Origin: Streptomyces marokkonensis | Lineage (GTDB): Bacteria > Actinomycetota > Actinomycetes > Streptomycetales > Streptomycetaceae | NCBI RefSeq assembly: GCF_008312835.1 | Contig: NZ_VSKS01000005.1 | Location: 1-64,000 of the forward strand | Direction of reading: 5' to 3' | DNA: 64,000 nucleotides | In this document: positions 16,246 through 24,381 of the stretch, one piece after another | Layout of the letters: every line of letters begins with the position of its first letter | Position numbering within the stretch: the stretch's first letter is position 1 | Made by a program: the position numbers and the translations under genes | The notes under the pieces: model-generated | The model's input: the letters and a program-made list of their open reading frames with translations, nothing else | The model's database searches: none | Told to the model about the DNA's origin: nothing

Positions 16246-16893
16246 ATGGCGGACATGGTCTCGACCCCGCTTCCGCCCACCGTCGGTTTCGATCTCGACA
16301 TGACGCTCATCGACTCCCGGCCCGGTGTCCGTGCCTGCTACCAGGCGCTGGCCGGGCGGACGGGGACGTACATCGACGCCGAGCTCGCGGTGAGCCGGCT
16401 CGGGCCCCCGCTGGAGGACGAGCTGGCCCACTGGTTCCCGGCCGACCGGGTCGCGGAGGTCGCGGATCTCTACCGGGAGATGTACCCGGTGTACGCCATC
16501 ACCCCCACGCCCGCCCTGCCCGGCGCCCGTGAGGCGATAGCGGCCGTACGGGACGCGGGCGGGCGGGCGATCGTCGTCACGGCGAAGTACGAGCCCAACG
16601 CCAAGCTGCACCTGGCCCACCTCGGCATCGGACCGGACGCCGTGATCGGCGGCCTGTGGGCCGAGCAGAAGGCCCTGGCACTGCGCGAGCACGACGCCGC
16701 CGTCTACGTCGGCGACCACGTGGGCGACGTGCGCGGCGCACGGACCGCCGGCGCGCTGTCCGTCGCGGTGGCCAGCGGCCCGTGCGACGCCGCGGAGCTG
16801 CGCGGGGCCGGAGCGGACGCCGTCCTCACCGATCTGACGGAATTCCCGCGATGGTTTTCGGACTATCGCACCGGCTACCGCTCGGACAACTGA
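16246..16893 (+). CDS. HAD-superfamily phosphatase
   Basis: A 215-residue hydrolase of the Gph/PGP-like HAD family. Motif I is VGFDLDMTLIDSRPG (about residues 13-27), with the nucleophile Asp and the acid/base Asp two residues later; a helical cap follows (CYQALAGRTGTYIDAELAVSRLGPPLEDELAHWFP). Motif II is AIVVTAKYEPN, motif III Lys lies in EQKALAL, and motif IV is VYVGDHVGDVRGARTAGA. The substrate is likely a small phosphorylated metabolite. Starts at ATG 16246 and ATG 16255 are both possible. Its 3' end overlaps the convergent small membrane-protein gene by 19 bp. Confidence 0.9.
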   Translation: MADMVSTPLPPTVGFDLDMTLIDSRPGVRACYQALAGRTGTYIDAELAVSRLGPPLEDELAHWFPADRVAEVADLYREMYPVYAITPTPALPGAREAIAAVRDAGGRAIVVTAKYEPNAKLHLAHLGIGPDAVIGGLWAEQKALALREHDAAVYVGDHVGDVRGARTAGALSVAVASGPCDAAELRGAGADAVLTDLTEFPRWFSDYRTGYRSDN

Positions 16894-17135
16894 GCCGCCC
16901 GCGCCCGGCGCCGCCCCGCCGCGGCCGAACGCAGTACGCCCGCGCCGGCCATCAGGAATCCGACGGCCATGAGCATGCTCAATCCGAACATGTACGTCGG
17001 AAAGGGCGACGTTCCGAGGAACAACGGGGCCACAGTGACCAGAGTGGCCACGGCACCGACGAAGAAGACGATGGCACCGGCACGGACCAGACCGTCACCG
17101 GGCGCGCTGGAATTCGCTTGGGTTTTGTCACGCAC
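16875..17135 (-). CDS. Small two-helix membrane protein
   Basis: An 86-residue protein from GTG 17135 (VRDKTQANSSAPGDGLVRAG). It has two hydrophobic helices, AIVFFVGAVATLVTVAPLFLG and YMFGLSMLMAVGFLMAGAGVL, joined by TSPFPTY, and a basic C-terminus (AAAGRRRARAAQLSER). It resembles small conserved actinobacterial membrane proteins without assigned function. The 3' end overlaps the HAD phosphatase gene in the opposite direction. Confidence 0.7.
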   Translation of the reverse strand: MRDKTQANSSAPGDGLVRAGAIVFFVGAVATLVTVAPLFLGTSPFPTYMFGLSMLMAVGFLMAGAGVLRSAAAGRRRARAAQLSER

Positions 17136-17299
17136 CGGACCAGGGTAGTTCCCTGCGCGAAGGAACAACCGGGTGACGTCTTGTCACCGGCCTGAAGACC
17201 ATTAGCCTTGGTACCGGCGGGTCATCGGGCCCGCCCGAGTGCTATCCAGAGCCGTTTTCCGAAGCAGTTTTCCCGACGAGTACGAGGACGAGGACAGAC

Positions 17300-17683
17300 G
17301 TGCCCACCGGCAAGGTCAAGTGGTTCAACAGCGAGAAGGGCTTCGGCTTTCTCTCCCGTGACGACGGCGGCGACGTCTTCGTGCATTCCTCCGTCCTCCC
17401 CGCCGGAGTCGAGGCCCTCAAGCCGGGCCAGCGCGTGGAGTTCGGCGTGGTCGCCGGACAGCGCGGCGACCAGGCCCTCTCCCTGACCATCCTGGACCCG
17501 ACCCCGTCGGTCGCGGCCGCCCAGCGCAAGAAGCCGGACGAGCTGGCGTCCATCGTCCAGGACCTGACGACCCTGCTGGAGAACATCACGCCGTCCCTGG
17601 AGCGGGGCCGCTACCCCGACCGCGCGGCCGGCAAGAAGATCGCCGGGCTGCTCCGCGCGGTCGCCGACCAGCTGGACGTCTAG
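17300..17683 (+). CDS. Cold-shock domain protein with C-terminal extension
   Basis: A 127-residue protein. Residues 1-65 are a canonical cold-shock domain with both RNA-binding motifs, KWFNSEKGFGFL (RNP1) and DVFVHSSVL (RNP2), for single-stranded nucleic-acid binding. Residues 66-127 form an uncommon helical tail (ELASIVQDLTTLLENITPSLERGRYPDRAAGKKIAGLLRAVADQLDV), almost doubling the usual 65-70 residue size. The GTG start lies after a purine-rich GAGGACGAGGACAG stretch. An inverted repeat GGCGGG/CCCGCC (about 17216-17235) lies in the leader. It converges on mqnD. Confidence 0.93.
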   Translation: MPTGKVKWFNSEKGFGFLSRDDGGDVFVHSSVLPAGVEALKPGQRVEFGVVAGQRGDQALSLTILDPTPSVAAAQRKKPDELASIVQDLTTLLENITPSLERGRYPDRAAGKKIAGLLRAVADQLDV

Positions 17684-17693
17684 AGCCCCGGGC

Positions 17694-18551
17694 TCACGGG
17701 AACCGCAGCGCGTCCGGGCCGAGGGGCGGCACCAGCCCCTCGGCCGCCGCGCGCGTGAGCAGCCCCCGCACGGCCGCGTAGCCGTCCTCGCCGAGGTCGG
17801 CCGTGAACTCGTTGACGTACAGACCGATGTGCTGGTCGGCGACGGCCGGGTCCATCTCCTGCGCGTGCTCCATGACGTAGGGGCGCGACACCTCGGGGTC
17901 GTCCCACGCGGCCCGTACCGAGGTGCGGATCGAGGCGGCGAGCCGCGTCAGCGTCTCCCCGCCCAGCGACCGCTTCGCGATGATCGCGCCCAGCGGGATC
18001 GGCAGCCCCGTGGTCCGCTCCCAGTGCTCACCCATGTCGGCGAGCCGGTGCAGCCCGAAGTTCCGGTACGTGAAGCGCGCCTCGTGGATGACGAGCCCCG
18101 CGTCGACCTTCCCGTCCCTGACGGCGGGCATGATCTCGTGGAACGGCATCACCACGATCTCGCCCACACCGCCGGGCACCACGTCCGCGGCCCACAGCCG
18201 GAACAGCAGATACGCCGTCGACCGCTCGCCGGGCACGGCCACCGTACGGCCGGTGAGGTCCGTCCCGGCCTCCCGGGTCAGCACCAGCGGCCCGCAGCCC
18301 CGCCCCAGCGCGCCCCCGCAGGGCAGCAGGGCGTAGTCGTCGAGGACGTACGGCAGCACGGCGTACGACACCTTCAGCACATCCAGCTCGCCGCGCTCGG
18401 CCATGCCGTTGGTGACGTCGATGTCGGCGAAGGTCACGTCCACGGCGGGCGCGCCGGGGACGCGGCCGTGGGCGAGGGCGTCGAAGACGAACGTGTCGTT
18501 CGGGCAGGGGGAGTAGGCGATCCGCAGCCGCTGCTGCTCACTGGTGGTCAT
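17694..18551 (-). CDS. mqnD: 1,4-dihydroxy-6-naphthoate synthase MqnD
   Basis: A 285-residue periplasmic-binding-protein-like enzyme that converts cyclic dehypoxanthinyl futalosine to 1,4-dihydroxy-6-naphthoate in the futalosine route to menaquinone. Diagnostic segments are IAYSPCPNDTFVFDALAHG at the N-terminus, GELDVLKVSYAVLPYVLDDYALL, and the catalytic-base region GLVIHEARFTYRNFGLH. Length is typical. It overlaps the end of mqnB by 14 bp, so the two are translationally coupled. Use of this pathway rather than the classical men pathway is characteristic of Streptomyces. Confidence 0.95.
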   Translation of the reverse strand: MTTSEQQRLRIAYSPCPNDTFVFDALAHGRVPGAPAVDVTFADIDVTNGMAERGELDVLKVSYAVLPYVLDDYALLPCGGALGRGCGPLVLTREAGTDLTGRTVAVPGERSTAYLLFRLWAADVVPGGVGEIVVMPFHEIMPAVRDGKVDAGLVIHEARFTYRNFGLHRLADMGEHWERTTGLPIPLGAIIAKRSLGGETLTRLAASIRTSVRAAWDDPEVSRPYVMEHAQEMDPAVADQHIGLYVNEFTADLGEDGYAAVRGLLTRAAAEGLVPPLGPDALRFP

Positions 18552-19242
18552 GCCGGTTCCAACTCTCCAGGACGGGTGCGAGCTTCCCGAAGCCGCCGGT
18601 GAGGGCGGTCAGGGCGTCGCCGACGCGCCAGGCGGCGCGGTCGCGCGGGCCGACGGGGTTCGACACCGCGCGCACCTCCAGCACGGGCACCCCGTGCGCG
18701 GCGGCGGCCTCGGCGACCCCGAAGCCCTCCATGGCCTCGGCGAGGGCACGCGGATGACGGGCGCGGAGCACGGTGGCGCGGGCGGCGGTGCCGGTCACCG
18801 TCGACACGGTGAGCACCGTCCCGGTGAGCGCGCCGGCCGCGGCGGCGGCCCGCCGGACCAGGGCGGCGGGCGGACGGTGGGTGACGGTGCCGAAGCCGAG
18901 GCCGGTGACCGGCAGGAAACCGTCGGCCGTCTCGGCGCCCAGGTCGGCCGCGGTGATCTCGTCGGCGACGACGAGGGAGCCGAGCGGCGCGTGCGGCGGG
19001 AAACCGCCGGCGATCCCGGCGGAGACGACCAGGCCGTAGGGCCGGCCGTCCAGGGCGGCGGCGGTCAGCGCGGCGGCCGTGGACGCGGCGGCGAGCGCCG
19101 GGCCGACACCCGCGGCGAGCAGGTCGGGCCCGCCGGTGACGCGGTGCACCGTCGCTCCGGGCAGCACGACCTCCTCCGCCGGCCCCGCGAACGCCCGGGC
19201 CACCGCGTCCCGCTCGACGGGGACCGCGGTGGCCACGAGCAC
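18538..19242 (-). CDS. mqnB: Futalosine hydrolase MqnB
   Basis: A 234-residue nucleoside-phosphorylase-fold enzyme that removes hypoxanthine from futalosine in menaquinone synthesis. Features are VLVATAVPVERDAVARAF at the start, VVSAGIAGGFPPHAPLGSLVVADEI, the substrate loop AEAMEGFGVAEAAAAHGVPVLEVRAVSNPVG, and the catalytic Asp in GPRDRAAWRVGDAL. I place the start at GTG 19242, the first start codon before the conserved core. No clear RBS is present, and an initiation codon nearer the upstream lipoprotein stop (19260) is possible. The stop lies inside mqnD. Confidence 0.92.
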   Translation of the reverse strand: MLVATAVPVERDAVARAFAGPAEEVVLPGATVHRVTGGPDLLAAGVGPALAAASTAAALTAAALDGRPYGLVVSAGIAGGFPPHAPLGSLVVADEITAADLGAETADGFLPVTGLGFGTVTHRPPAALVRRAAAAAGALTGTVLTVSTVTGTAARATVLRARHPRALAEAMEGFGVAEAAAAHGVPVLEVRAVSNPVGPRDRAAWRVGDALTALTGGFGKLAPVLESWNRHDHQ

Positions 19243-19259
19243 GCGTGCGGACGACGTGA

Positions 19260-19736
19260 TCAGTCTTCCTGCTTCTTCAGCCGGAAGGACCACAGACCCG
19301 TGGTGTCGTTCTCGCCCTCCTTGACCGACACCAGGGTCGAGTCGCCCTGGGCGCCGTACTGGGCGTTGAAGAACACGCTGCCCGGGATGGCCTGGTAGGT
19401 CTTCTTGCTGGACTCGACCAGCGGCTGACCGTTCATCAGGATGGTCCAGCCCTTGTCGGCGATGTCCGGGTCGACACCGAAGCGCACGGTCTCGGCGGGG
19501 TCGACCGAGATCTCGTCGATCCCCTTGTCCTTGAGACACTTGTTCAGGTCGGCGGCCTTGAGGGCCTCGCCCTCACCACCGCAGGTGGCCTCGGAACTCA
19601 CCGAGTCGCTGCCCACCGTGATGGTGGCCATCGACGTCGGCTTGTCACAGGCGGCCAGGACGAGCAGTCCGGCGGATACGGCGCCGGCGGCGGCGACGGC
19701 GCGGCGGCGTCGCACAGCGGATTGCATCGAGGTCAT
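19260..19736 (-). CDS. DUF2771-like lipoprotein
   Basis: A 158-residue exported protein. It has a basic N-terminus (SAVRRRRAVAAAG), a hydrophobic segment and the lipobox LVLAAC at about residues 25-30, so it should be a lipid-anchored extracellular protein. The mature part is polar with two further Cys residues (ATCGGEG, LNKCLKDKG) that could pair, and ends in KKQED. It lies directly upstream of mqnB on the same strand. A small gene of this kind by the mqn pair is a familiar Streptomyces arrangement; its role is unknown. Confidence 0.8.
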   Translation of the reverse strand: MTSMQSAVRRRRAVAAAGAVSAGLLVLAACDKPTSMATITVGSDSVSSEATCGGEGEALKAADLNKCLKDKGIDEISVDPAETVRFGVDPDIADKGWTILMNGQPLVESSKKTYQAIPGSVFFNAQYGAQGDSTLVSVKEGENDTTGLWSFRLKKQED

Positions 19737-19799
19737 GGCCGAAGGCTATCGGGCAGGTGTGCCCCACCCCCCACGTGGGGGTACGGCGTGGCCGGAGCG

Positions 19800-21233
19800 T
19801 TACGCCACCCGCGCCCGCCCCGGGCGGCCCTGCCGGGCCGAACGGACCAGCCCCCGGACGGTGGCCAGCCAGCCCGTCCCGACGATCGCCGCGCCCACGG
19901 CCAGCCCCAGTGACCCGATCAGCGGCATCGCGATGCCGATCGCGCCGCCCAGCACCCACGACATCTGCAGCAGCGTCTCCGACCGGGCGAACGCCGACGT
20001 CCGCACCAGCTCGGGCACGTCCCGCTGGATCAGCGCGTCCAGCGACAGCTTGGCCAGCGCCTGCGCGAACCCCGCGATCGCGGCGAGACCCGCCACCACG
20101 ACCGCGTCGAAGAACACCGCGGCCGTGATCGCCGCGCCCAGCACACACGCCACCACCGTCACGATGATGATCTCCGGGGCGCGGGACCGCAGTCCGGCCC
20201 CCACCGCCGTGCCGAGCGCGTTGCCCGTGCCGGCCGCCACGCCCACTATGCCCAGCGACACCGCGGCGCTCTGCCCGCTCATCGGGTGCTCGCGCAGCAG
20301 GAACGCCAGGAAGAAGATCAGGAAGCCGGTGAGGCAGCGGATGGCGGCGTTGGCGGCCAGCGCGTGGGTGACGGCCGGGCCGACCGTGCGCAGCCCCGGG
20401 CGCTTCTCCGTCTTGCGGTGCGGGCCGTGCAGGTGCTGCTCGTCGGCGGCGAGCAGCGCCACGGCCTCCCCCTTGGCGGAGTCGACCTTGTGCGGCAGCC
20501 GGAAGGACAGGAACATCCCCGTCACGAAGAGTACGAACGCCCCGTACAGCGGCCAGCGCGGCCCGATCTGCTGCAGACCCACCCCGATCGGTGCCGCGAT
20601 CCCGGTCGCCAGCAGCCCGCCGAGGGTGACCCGCGAGTTCGCCTTCACCAGGGAGAAGGCGGGCGGCAGCAGCCGCGGTACGACCGCGCTTCTGACCACC
20701 CCGTACGCCTTCGAGGCGACCAGTACGCCCAGCGCGGCCGGATACAGCTCGAGCCCGCCGCTGACGACCGCGCCGGACAGGATCAGCGCGAGCAGCGCCC
20801 GGGCGAGCATCGCGCCGGCCATGGCCGCGCGACGGCCGTGCGGGAGCCGGTCCAGGAGCGGGCCGACCACCGGGGCGAGCAGGGTGAAGGGGGCCATGGT
20901 GATGGCGAGGTAGAGGGCGACACGCCCGCGCGCCTCGTCCGTCGGCACGGAGAAGAAGACGGTGGACGCGAGCGCGACGGTGATCATGACGTCACCGGCG
21001 CCGTTCACGCCGTGCAGCTCGATCAGCTTGCCGAGCCCGGACTCCCCGGCGCCGTGCGCATGGGTCGCCCGCCGGATTCCCCGGGCGGTCTTGGTCAGCG
21101 GGAAGCGCAGGACGCGCCCGCACGCGCGAAGGCGGCCTGCCGCCCGGCCCGTACCGAGGCGTCGGCCGCCCCCCTTGACCTCTTTCGGCCCACCGGTCCC
21201 GGTGGCGCCCTGGGGTGTCCTCGCGGTAGCCAC
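19800..21233 (-). CDS. MFS-type transporter
   Basis: A 477-residue major facilitator with about twelve hydrophobic segments (MITVALASTVFFSVPT, VALYLAITMAPFTLLAPVVGPLLDRLPHGRRAAM with the MFS loop, LLALILSGAVV..., PLYGAFVLFVTGMFLSFRL, CLTGFLIFFLAFLLREH, IIIVTVVACVLGAAITAAVFF, IGSLGLAVGAAIVGTGW). A soluble basic N-terminus of about 70 residues precedes helix 1. GTG 21233 is the probable start; a longer reading frame upstream is Arg/Gly-rich and unlikely. Substrate unknown. It lies 63 bp from the DUF2771 gene on the same strand. Confidence 0.82.
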   Translation of the reverse strand: MATARTPQGATGTGGPKEVKGGGRRLGTGRAAGRLRACGRVLRFPLTKTARGIRRATHAHGAGESGLGKLIELHGVNGAGDVMITVALASTVFFSVPTDEARGRVALYLAITMAPFTLLAPVVGPLLDRLPHGRRAAMAGAMLARALLALILSGAVVSGGLELYPAALGVLVASKAYGVVRSAVVPRLLPPAFSLVKANSRVTLGGLLATGIAAPIGVGLQQIGPRWPLYGAFVLFVTGMFLSFRLPHKVDSAKGEAVALLAADEQHLHGPHRKTEKRPGLRTVGPAVTHALAANAAIRCLTGFLIFFLAFLLREHPMSGQSAAVSLGIVGVAAGTGNALGTAVGAGLRSRAPEIIIVTVVACVLGAAITAAVFFDAVVVAGLAAIAGFAQALAKLSLDALIQRDVPELVRTSAFARSETLLQMSWVLGGAIGIAMPLIGSLGLAVGAAIVGTGWLATVRGLVRSARQGRPGRARVA

Positions 21234-21610
21234 GACGTCATAGTGCCCCGAGATGGCGGTGCATAGTGCCGTATCCGCCACGGACGGCACCCGGGATGCG
21301 GCTGTACGGCGCAACCCCCGGGCCGGCGGACCTCCGCGGCGGGGCCGCCCCGGAGCCGGCGCGGACACGCCGCCGGAGGGGGACCGCCACCCCCGGAAAC
21401 CGGCGCGCGGGACGGAAGGAACAACCGTCGGTGTAGGCCCAGCGCACGCGAACAGGTAGCGTGCCTATCTCAGCCATCCCGCAGAATGGATGGAGGCGCG
21501 CCCGAGCACGTTGCGGCGCGGACGTCGACGCGGTCCCACGGTCCGCTCCGTCCGCCCCCCGCGCTGGGAGTGGCGCACTCGTGAGACGGCGTAGGAGAGA
21601 AGCGATACCT

Positions 21611-22537
21611 GTGAGCGCAGCGACAACGCGAAGCCGCACCCCCGACCGTCTGTGCGCCGAGGCCGTCGACCTCGCCCGCGCCGCAGCCGAGGAGGCCGCC
21701 GCGCCCGGGGTCGTGGGCGAGCACGAAGGGCTCGTCTCCGAGGGCGACCGGGTCGTCACGCACTTCTTCGGCTGCCGCGAGGCCGGCTACCGCGGCTGGC
21801 GCTGGGCCGTCACCGTCGCCCGCGCCTCCCGCGCCAAGATCGTCACGGTGGACGAGGCGGTGCTGCTGCCCGGCCCCGACGCGGTCCTCGCACCGGAGTG
21901 GGTGCCATGGAGCGAGCGGCTGCGCCCCGGCGACATGGGACCCGGCGACCTGCTGCCCACCGAGGCCGACGACCTCCGGCTGGAACCGGGCTACTCCGGC
22001 GAGGAGGAGCCGCCGCCGAACTCCGCGGTGTCCCACGAGATGGCCGACCTGGTCGAGGCGGAGGACGCCGACGTCACGGAGGGCACCCCGGCCCACCTCG
22101 CGGTGACCCCGGCCCGCGGCTCGATCGCGGCGGTCGCCGAGGAACTCGGCATGCGCCGCGCCCGGGTCCTGTCCCGCTACGGCCTGCACGCCGCCGCCGA
22201 CCGCTGGGAGGAGTCGTACGGCGCGAAGACCCCCATGGCCCAGGCGGCACCCGCCTCCTGCATGTCGTGCGGCTTCCTCGCGCGGATCGGCGGCTCCCTG
22301 GGCCAGGCGTTCGGCGTGTGCGCCAACGAGTTCTCCCCGGCCGACGGCCACGTCGTCTCCCTGGGCTACGGCTGCGGCGGCCACTCCGAGGCCGCGGTCA
22401 TGCCGAAGCCCCCGCAGCCGGCCCCGCCGGTCATCGACGAGACCCGGGTGGACCCCTTCCCGCTCCGCCCGTCCCCCGACTCCGGCTCGGTCCCGGCGAC
22501 GGAGGACGAGTCGACGGCGGAGCTGGGACACTCCTGA
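21611..22537 (+). CDS. DUF3027-family protein
   Basis: A 308-residue soluble actinobacterial protein. The N-terminal half contains VVTHFFGCREAGYRGWRWAVTVARA and LLPGPDAVLAPEWVPWSERLRPGDMGPGDLLPTEADD, typical of DUF3027; the C-terminal half has LSRYGLHAAADRWEESYGAKTPMA and a CMSCGF...GVCANEFSPADGHVVSLGYGCGGHSE cysteine cluster that could bind a metal. The C-terminal 45 residues are acidic and disordered. GTG 21611 is chosen since AGGAGAG lies about 12 nt upstream. Function unknown; the cysteine/histidine content suggests zinc binding, which is inference. Confidence 0.85.
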   Translation: MSAATTRSRTPDRLCAEAVDLARAAAEEAAAPGVVGEHEGLVSEGDRVVTHFFGCREAGYRGWRWAVTVARASRAKIVTVDEAVLLPGPDAVLAPEWVPWSERLRPGDMGPGDLLPTEADDLRLEPGYSGEEEPPPNSAVSHEMADLVEAEDADVTEGTPAHLAVTPARGSIAAVAEELGMRRARVLSRYGLHAAADRWEESYGAKTPMAQAAPASCMSCGFLARIGGSLGQAFGVCANEFSPADGHVVSLGYGCGGHSEAAVMPKPPQPAPPVIDETRVDPFPLRPSPDSGSVPATEDESTAELGHS

Positions 22538-22564
22538 GAGTCGGTGTGGCGCGACGCCGTGGGT

Positions 22565-22822
22565 TCAGAAGCCCAGGTACGTGATCTGGACGACGTAGAC
22601 CCGCTCGCGGCGCACGACGATCTGGTAGGTGAACATGCCTCCGGGAACGACGATGTCGTCGCCCTTCGGGTCCCGTCCGTCGTACGTGCGGCCGTGCAGG
22701 TACTGCGCCTCGGCGGCCCTCACCAGTTCGTCGGCCTTGCGCTCGACCTCGGCGAGGAAAGCGGGTGGGGCAGTGCGGGCGGCTTCCTCCGCGCCGAAGA
22801 CGTACTCCCAGGACCAGCTCAA
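22565..22822 (-). CDS. RelE/ParE-like small protein (putative toxin)
   Basis: An 85-residue protein, SWSWEYVFGAEEAARTAPPAFLAEVERKADELVRAAEAQYLHGRTYDGRDPKGDDIVVPGGMFTYQIVVRRERVYVVQITYLGF. The order helix-helix-beta hairpin and the terminal VYVVQITYLGF strand resemble RelE/ParE-fold toxins, though catalytic residues are not clear. The TTG start overlaps the stop of the DUF6247 gene (TTGA), so its translation depends on the upstream gene, as in toxin-antitoxin operons. A ribosome-dependent nuclease role is inference. Confidence 0.7.
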   Translation of the reverse strand: MSWSWEYVFGAEEAARTAPPAFLAEVERKADELVRAAEAQYLHGRTYDGRDPKGDDIVVPGGMFTYQIVVRRERVYVVQITYLGF

Positions 22823-23166
22823 GCGTGTACTGCCTTCATCGCCTCGTCCAGGACGGCGCCGAGCTCCCGCAGTGCCTCCCGGGCGGTCGCGGCGTCCTCG
22901 TGTTCCAGGTTGCTCCTGGCACGGGCGTGACGGGCGGCGAGGTCGGGACGGCGGGCGATCTCGATGTCCCGCGCCCAGGCCAGGACCCAGCTCCGTACCG
23001 GGCTGAGGGACTGCCACTCCACGGCCTGGGCGAAGGCCTCGTCCTTCGTCCGCTGCATCTCGGGCAGGCGCCTCGGGTCGACCACGGCGAGGGCGGCCCG
23101 TAGGGCGTCCGGGGTCTGTTCGGGGCGGGGAACCAGCTCGTGTCCGTGGTCGGCCTGCGTGCTCAT
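22819..23166 (-). CDS. DUF6247-family protein (putative antitoxin)
   Basis: A 115-residue, largely helical acidic protein: ELVPRPEQTPDALRAALAVVDPRRLPEMQRTKDEAFAQAVEWQSLSPVRSWVLAWARDIEIARRPDLAARHARARSNLEHEDAATAREALRELGAVLDEAMKAVHA. The PxALRAALAxxDPxRLPxMxxxxxEAFxxAxExxSLxPVRxWVxxWA core matches the actinobacterial DUF6247 family, which is often adjacent to RelE-like genes. It has no HTH. The overlap with the following putative toxin suggests an antitoxin-first operon. Confidence 0.75.
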   Translation of the reverse strand: MSTQADHGHELVPRPEQTPDALRAALAVVDPRRLPEMQRTKDEAFAQAVEWQSLSPVRSWVLAWARDIEIARRPDLAARHARARSNLEHEDAATAREALRELGAVLDEAMKAVHA

Positions 23167-23254
23167 GGAGTCCTCCCGGGAGTGCACGGGCCAGGGTAGT
23201 CGTCCGGGGCGGCCGAGGTACTCGTGCGCGAACATCGCGGTGTCTTTCTCCTGC

Positions 23255-24136
23255 TCAATGGGTGAGTGGTGAGGCCGTGCGGCAGTCGCGGCAGTGGGTT
23301 TCGGTTGCGGGGGCGCGGAAGGCGCGGTCGCAGCCGTCGCAGGTGCGGAGTCCGTGGCGGACGGGTGGTGGGGTGGCCGGGGCCCGGTACGGGGTCGGGG
23401 GTGGGAGTTGGGCCGTGAGGCGGTGGGCGAGGAGGGCCGCGGGGCGGCGCAGGGGGGTGTCGGGGAGGTCGGTGGTGAGGGCGTGGCGTACGGCGGTGGG
23501 GGTGACCTCGCGTTCCAGCCAGGCGATGACTCCGGGGGCCAGGTGTTCGGTGTCGGTGGCGGAGAGCAGGAGGCGGGGGTCGTGGCGGCGCAGGCCGGTG
23601 AGGAGGTCGGTGGCCTGCTGGTGGAGCGCGGTGGCGGCGGCCCGGGTGGGCTGGGGGACGGTGGGGAGTGCCTTGCGGGGGCGGGGCTGGGGCGTGCGTT
23701 CTCTCGTCTGCCGGGGCTGTGGGGTGGGGCAGCCGGTGTCGGCCGGCTCGCGCCGGTGGCCCGGCTGGTTGCAGGAGATGGTGCGGGTGACGATGCGGCC
23801 GGTGGGGGTGCGGACGCGTTCGCGGCGGAGGTAGCCGTGGGCTTCGAGTTCGCGCAGGGCGGCGGCGATGCGCGTGGTGCCTTCTTTGAAGCGGGCGGCG
23901 AGGCTCTTGATGTCCGCGGGGGTGCCGGTGGGAAGCGACTGGATGTGGCAGCTGAGGCCGATCGCGAGGAGCGAGAGCTCCTTGTGCTGGGTGAGGTGGT
24001 TGCCGATCACCACGAAGCGGGTGGTGTGGCGGGTGTTCTCGTGGATGACACCGCCGGTGTGGTGACGCGATCGGTTCGGATTGCCGGCGACGGCTGACTG
24101 GGCGCGCGGGGGCGCGCTAGGGTTTTGGGTATCCAT
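23255..24136 (-). CDS. Winged-helix protein with C-terminal zinc ribbon
   Basis: A 293-residue protein. Residues about 40-115 (TTRFVVIGNHLTQHKELSLLAIGLSCHIQSLPTGTPADIKSLAARFKEGTTRIAAALRELEAHGYLRRERVRTPTGRIVTRTISCNQPG) form a winged helix of a paralogous Streptomyces family. The middle is Pro/Arg/Thr-rich and followed by a conserved helical block (ATALHQQATDLLTGLRRHDPRLLLSATDTEHLAPGVIAWLEREVTPTAVRHALTTDLP). The C-terminus has a Cys4 zinc ribbon (CDGCDRAF...HCRDC). I recognise the paralogue family but no function; DNA binding is likely. It sits next to the WhiJ-type cluster. Confidence 0.75.
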   Translation of the reverse strand: MDTQNPSAPPRAQSAVAGNPNRSRHHTGGVIHENTRHTTRFVVIGNHLTQHKELSLLAIGLSCHIQSLPTGTPADIKSLAARFKEGTTRIAAALRELEAHGYLRRERVRTPTGRIVTRTISCNQPGHRREPADTGCPTPQPRQTRERTPQPRPRKALPTVPQPTRAAATALHQQATDLLTGLRRHDPRLLLSATDTEHLAPGVIAWLEREVTPTAVRHALTTDLPDTPLRRPAALLAHRLTAQLPPPTPYRAPATPPPVRHGLRTCDGCDRAFRAPATETHCRDCRTASPLTH

Positions 24137-24279
24137 CGGGAAGCTCTCTTCTTCCTTGGTGGTCAGGCCCTCGCACCGGGATGCCAGTCCCGGCGGGGGC
24201 CGAAGTCTTTTTCGGGGTGGTGTGCGCTGAGCGTAGAGGTGTCTGGGGTTCGAAAATCCAGCTGAGCCGGTGATGTTCA

Positions 24280-24310
24280 CCCGCCCGAGTGATCGCACGG
24301 CTCGGGCGGG
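24280..24310 (-). terminator. Hairpin terminator
   Basis: Perfect 10-bp arms CCCGCCCGAG (24280-24289) and CTCGGGCGGG (24301-24310) around an 11-nt loop. It lies in the 245-bp gap 24137-24381 downstream of the RsbW-like gene and upstream of the winged-helix gene. Nothing else was identified in that gap. Confidence 0.65.
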
Positions 24311-24381
24311 AGGGGTGGGGCTTGGTGGGGTTCTTTCTCCCCGAGTTCTTGTGTTGGGAGGGCGCCGACGGCACCGGAGCT

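Noticed and set aside
24248-24262. tRNA-like string GGTTCGAAAATCC
   Set aside because: It resembles a T-arm, but no acceptor stem, D-arm or anticodon arm fits around it.
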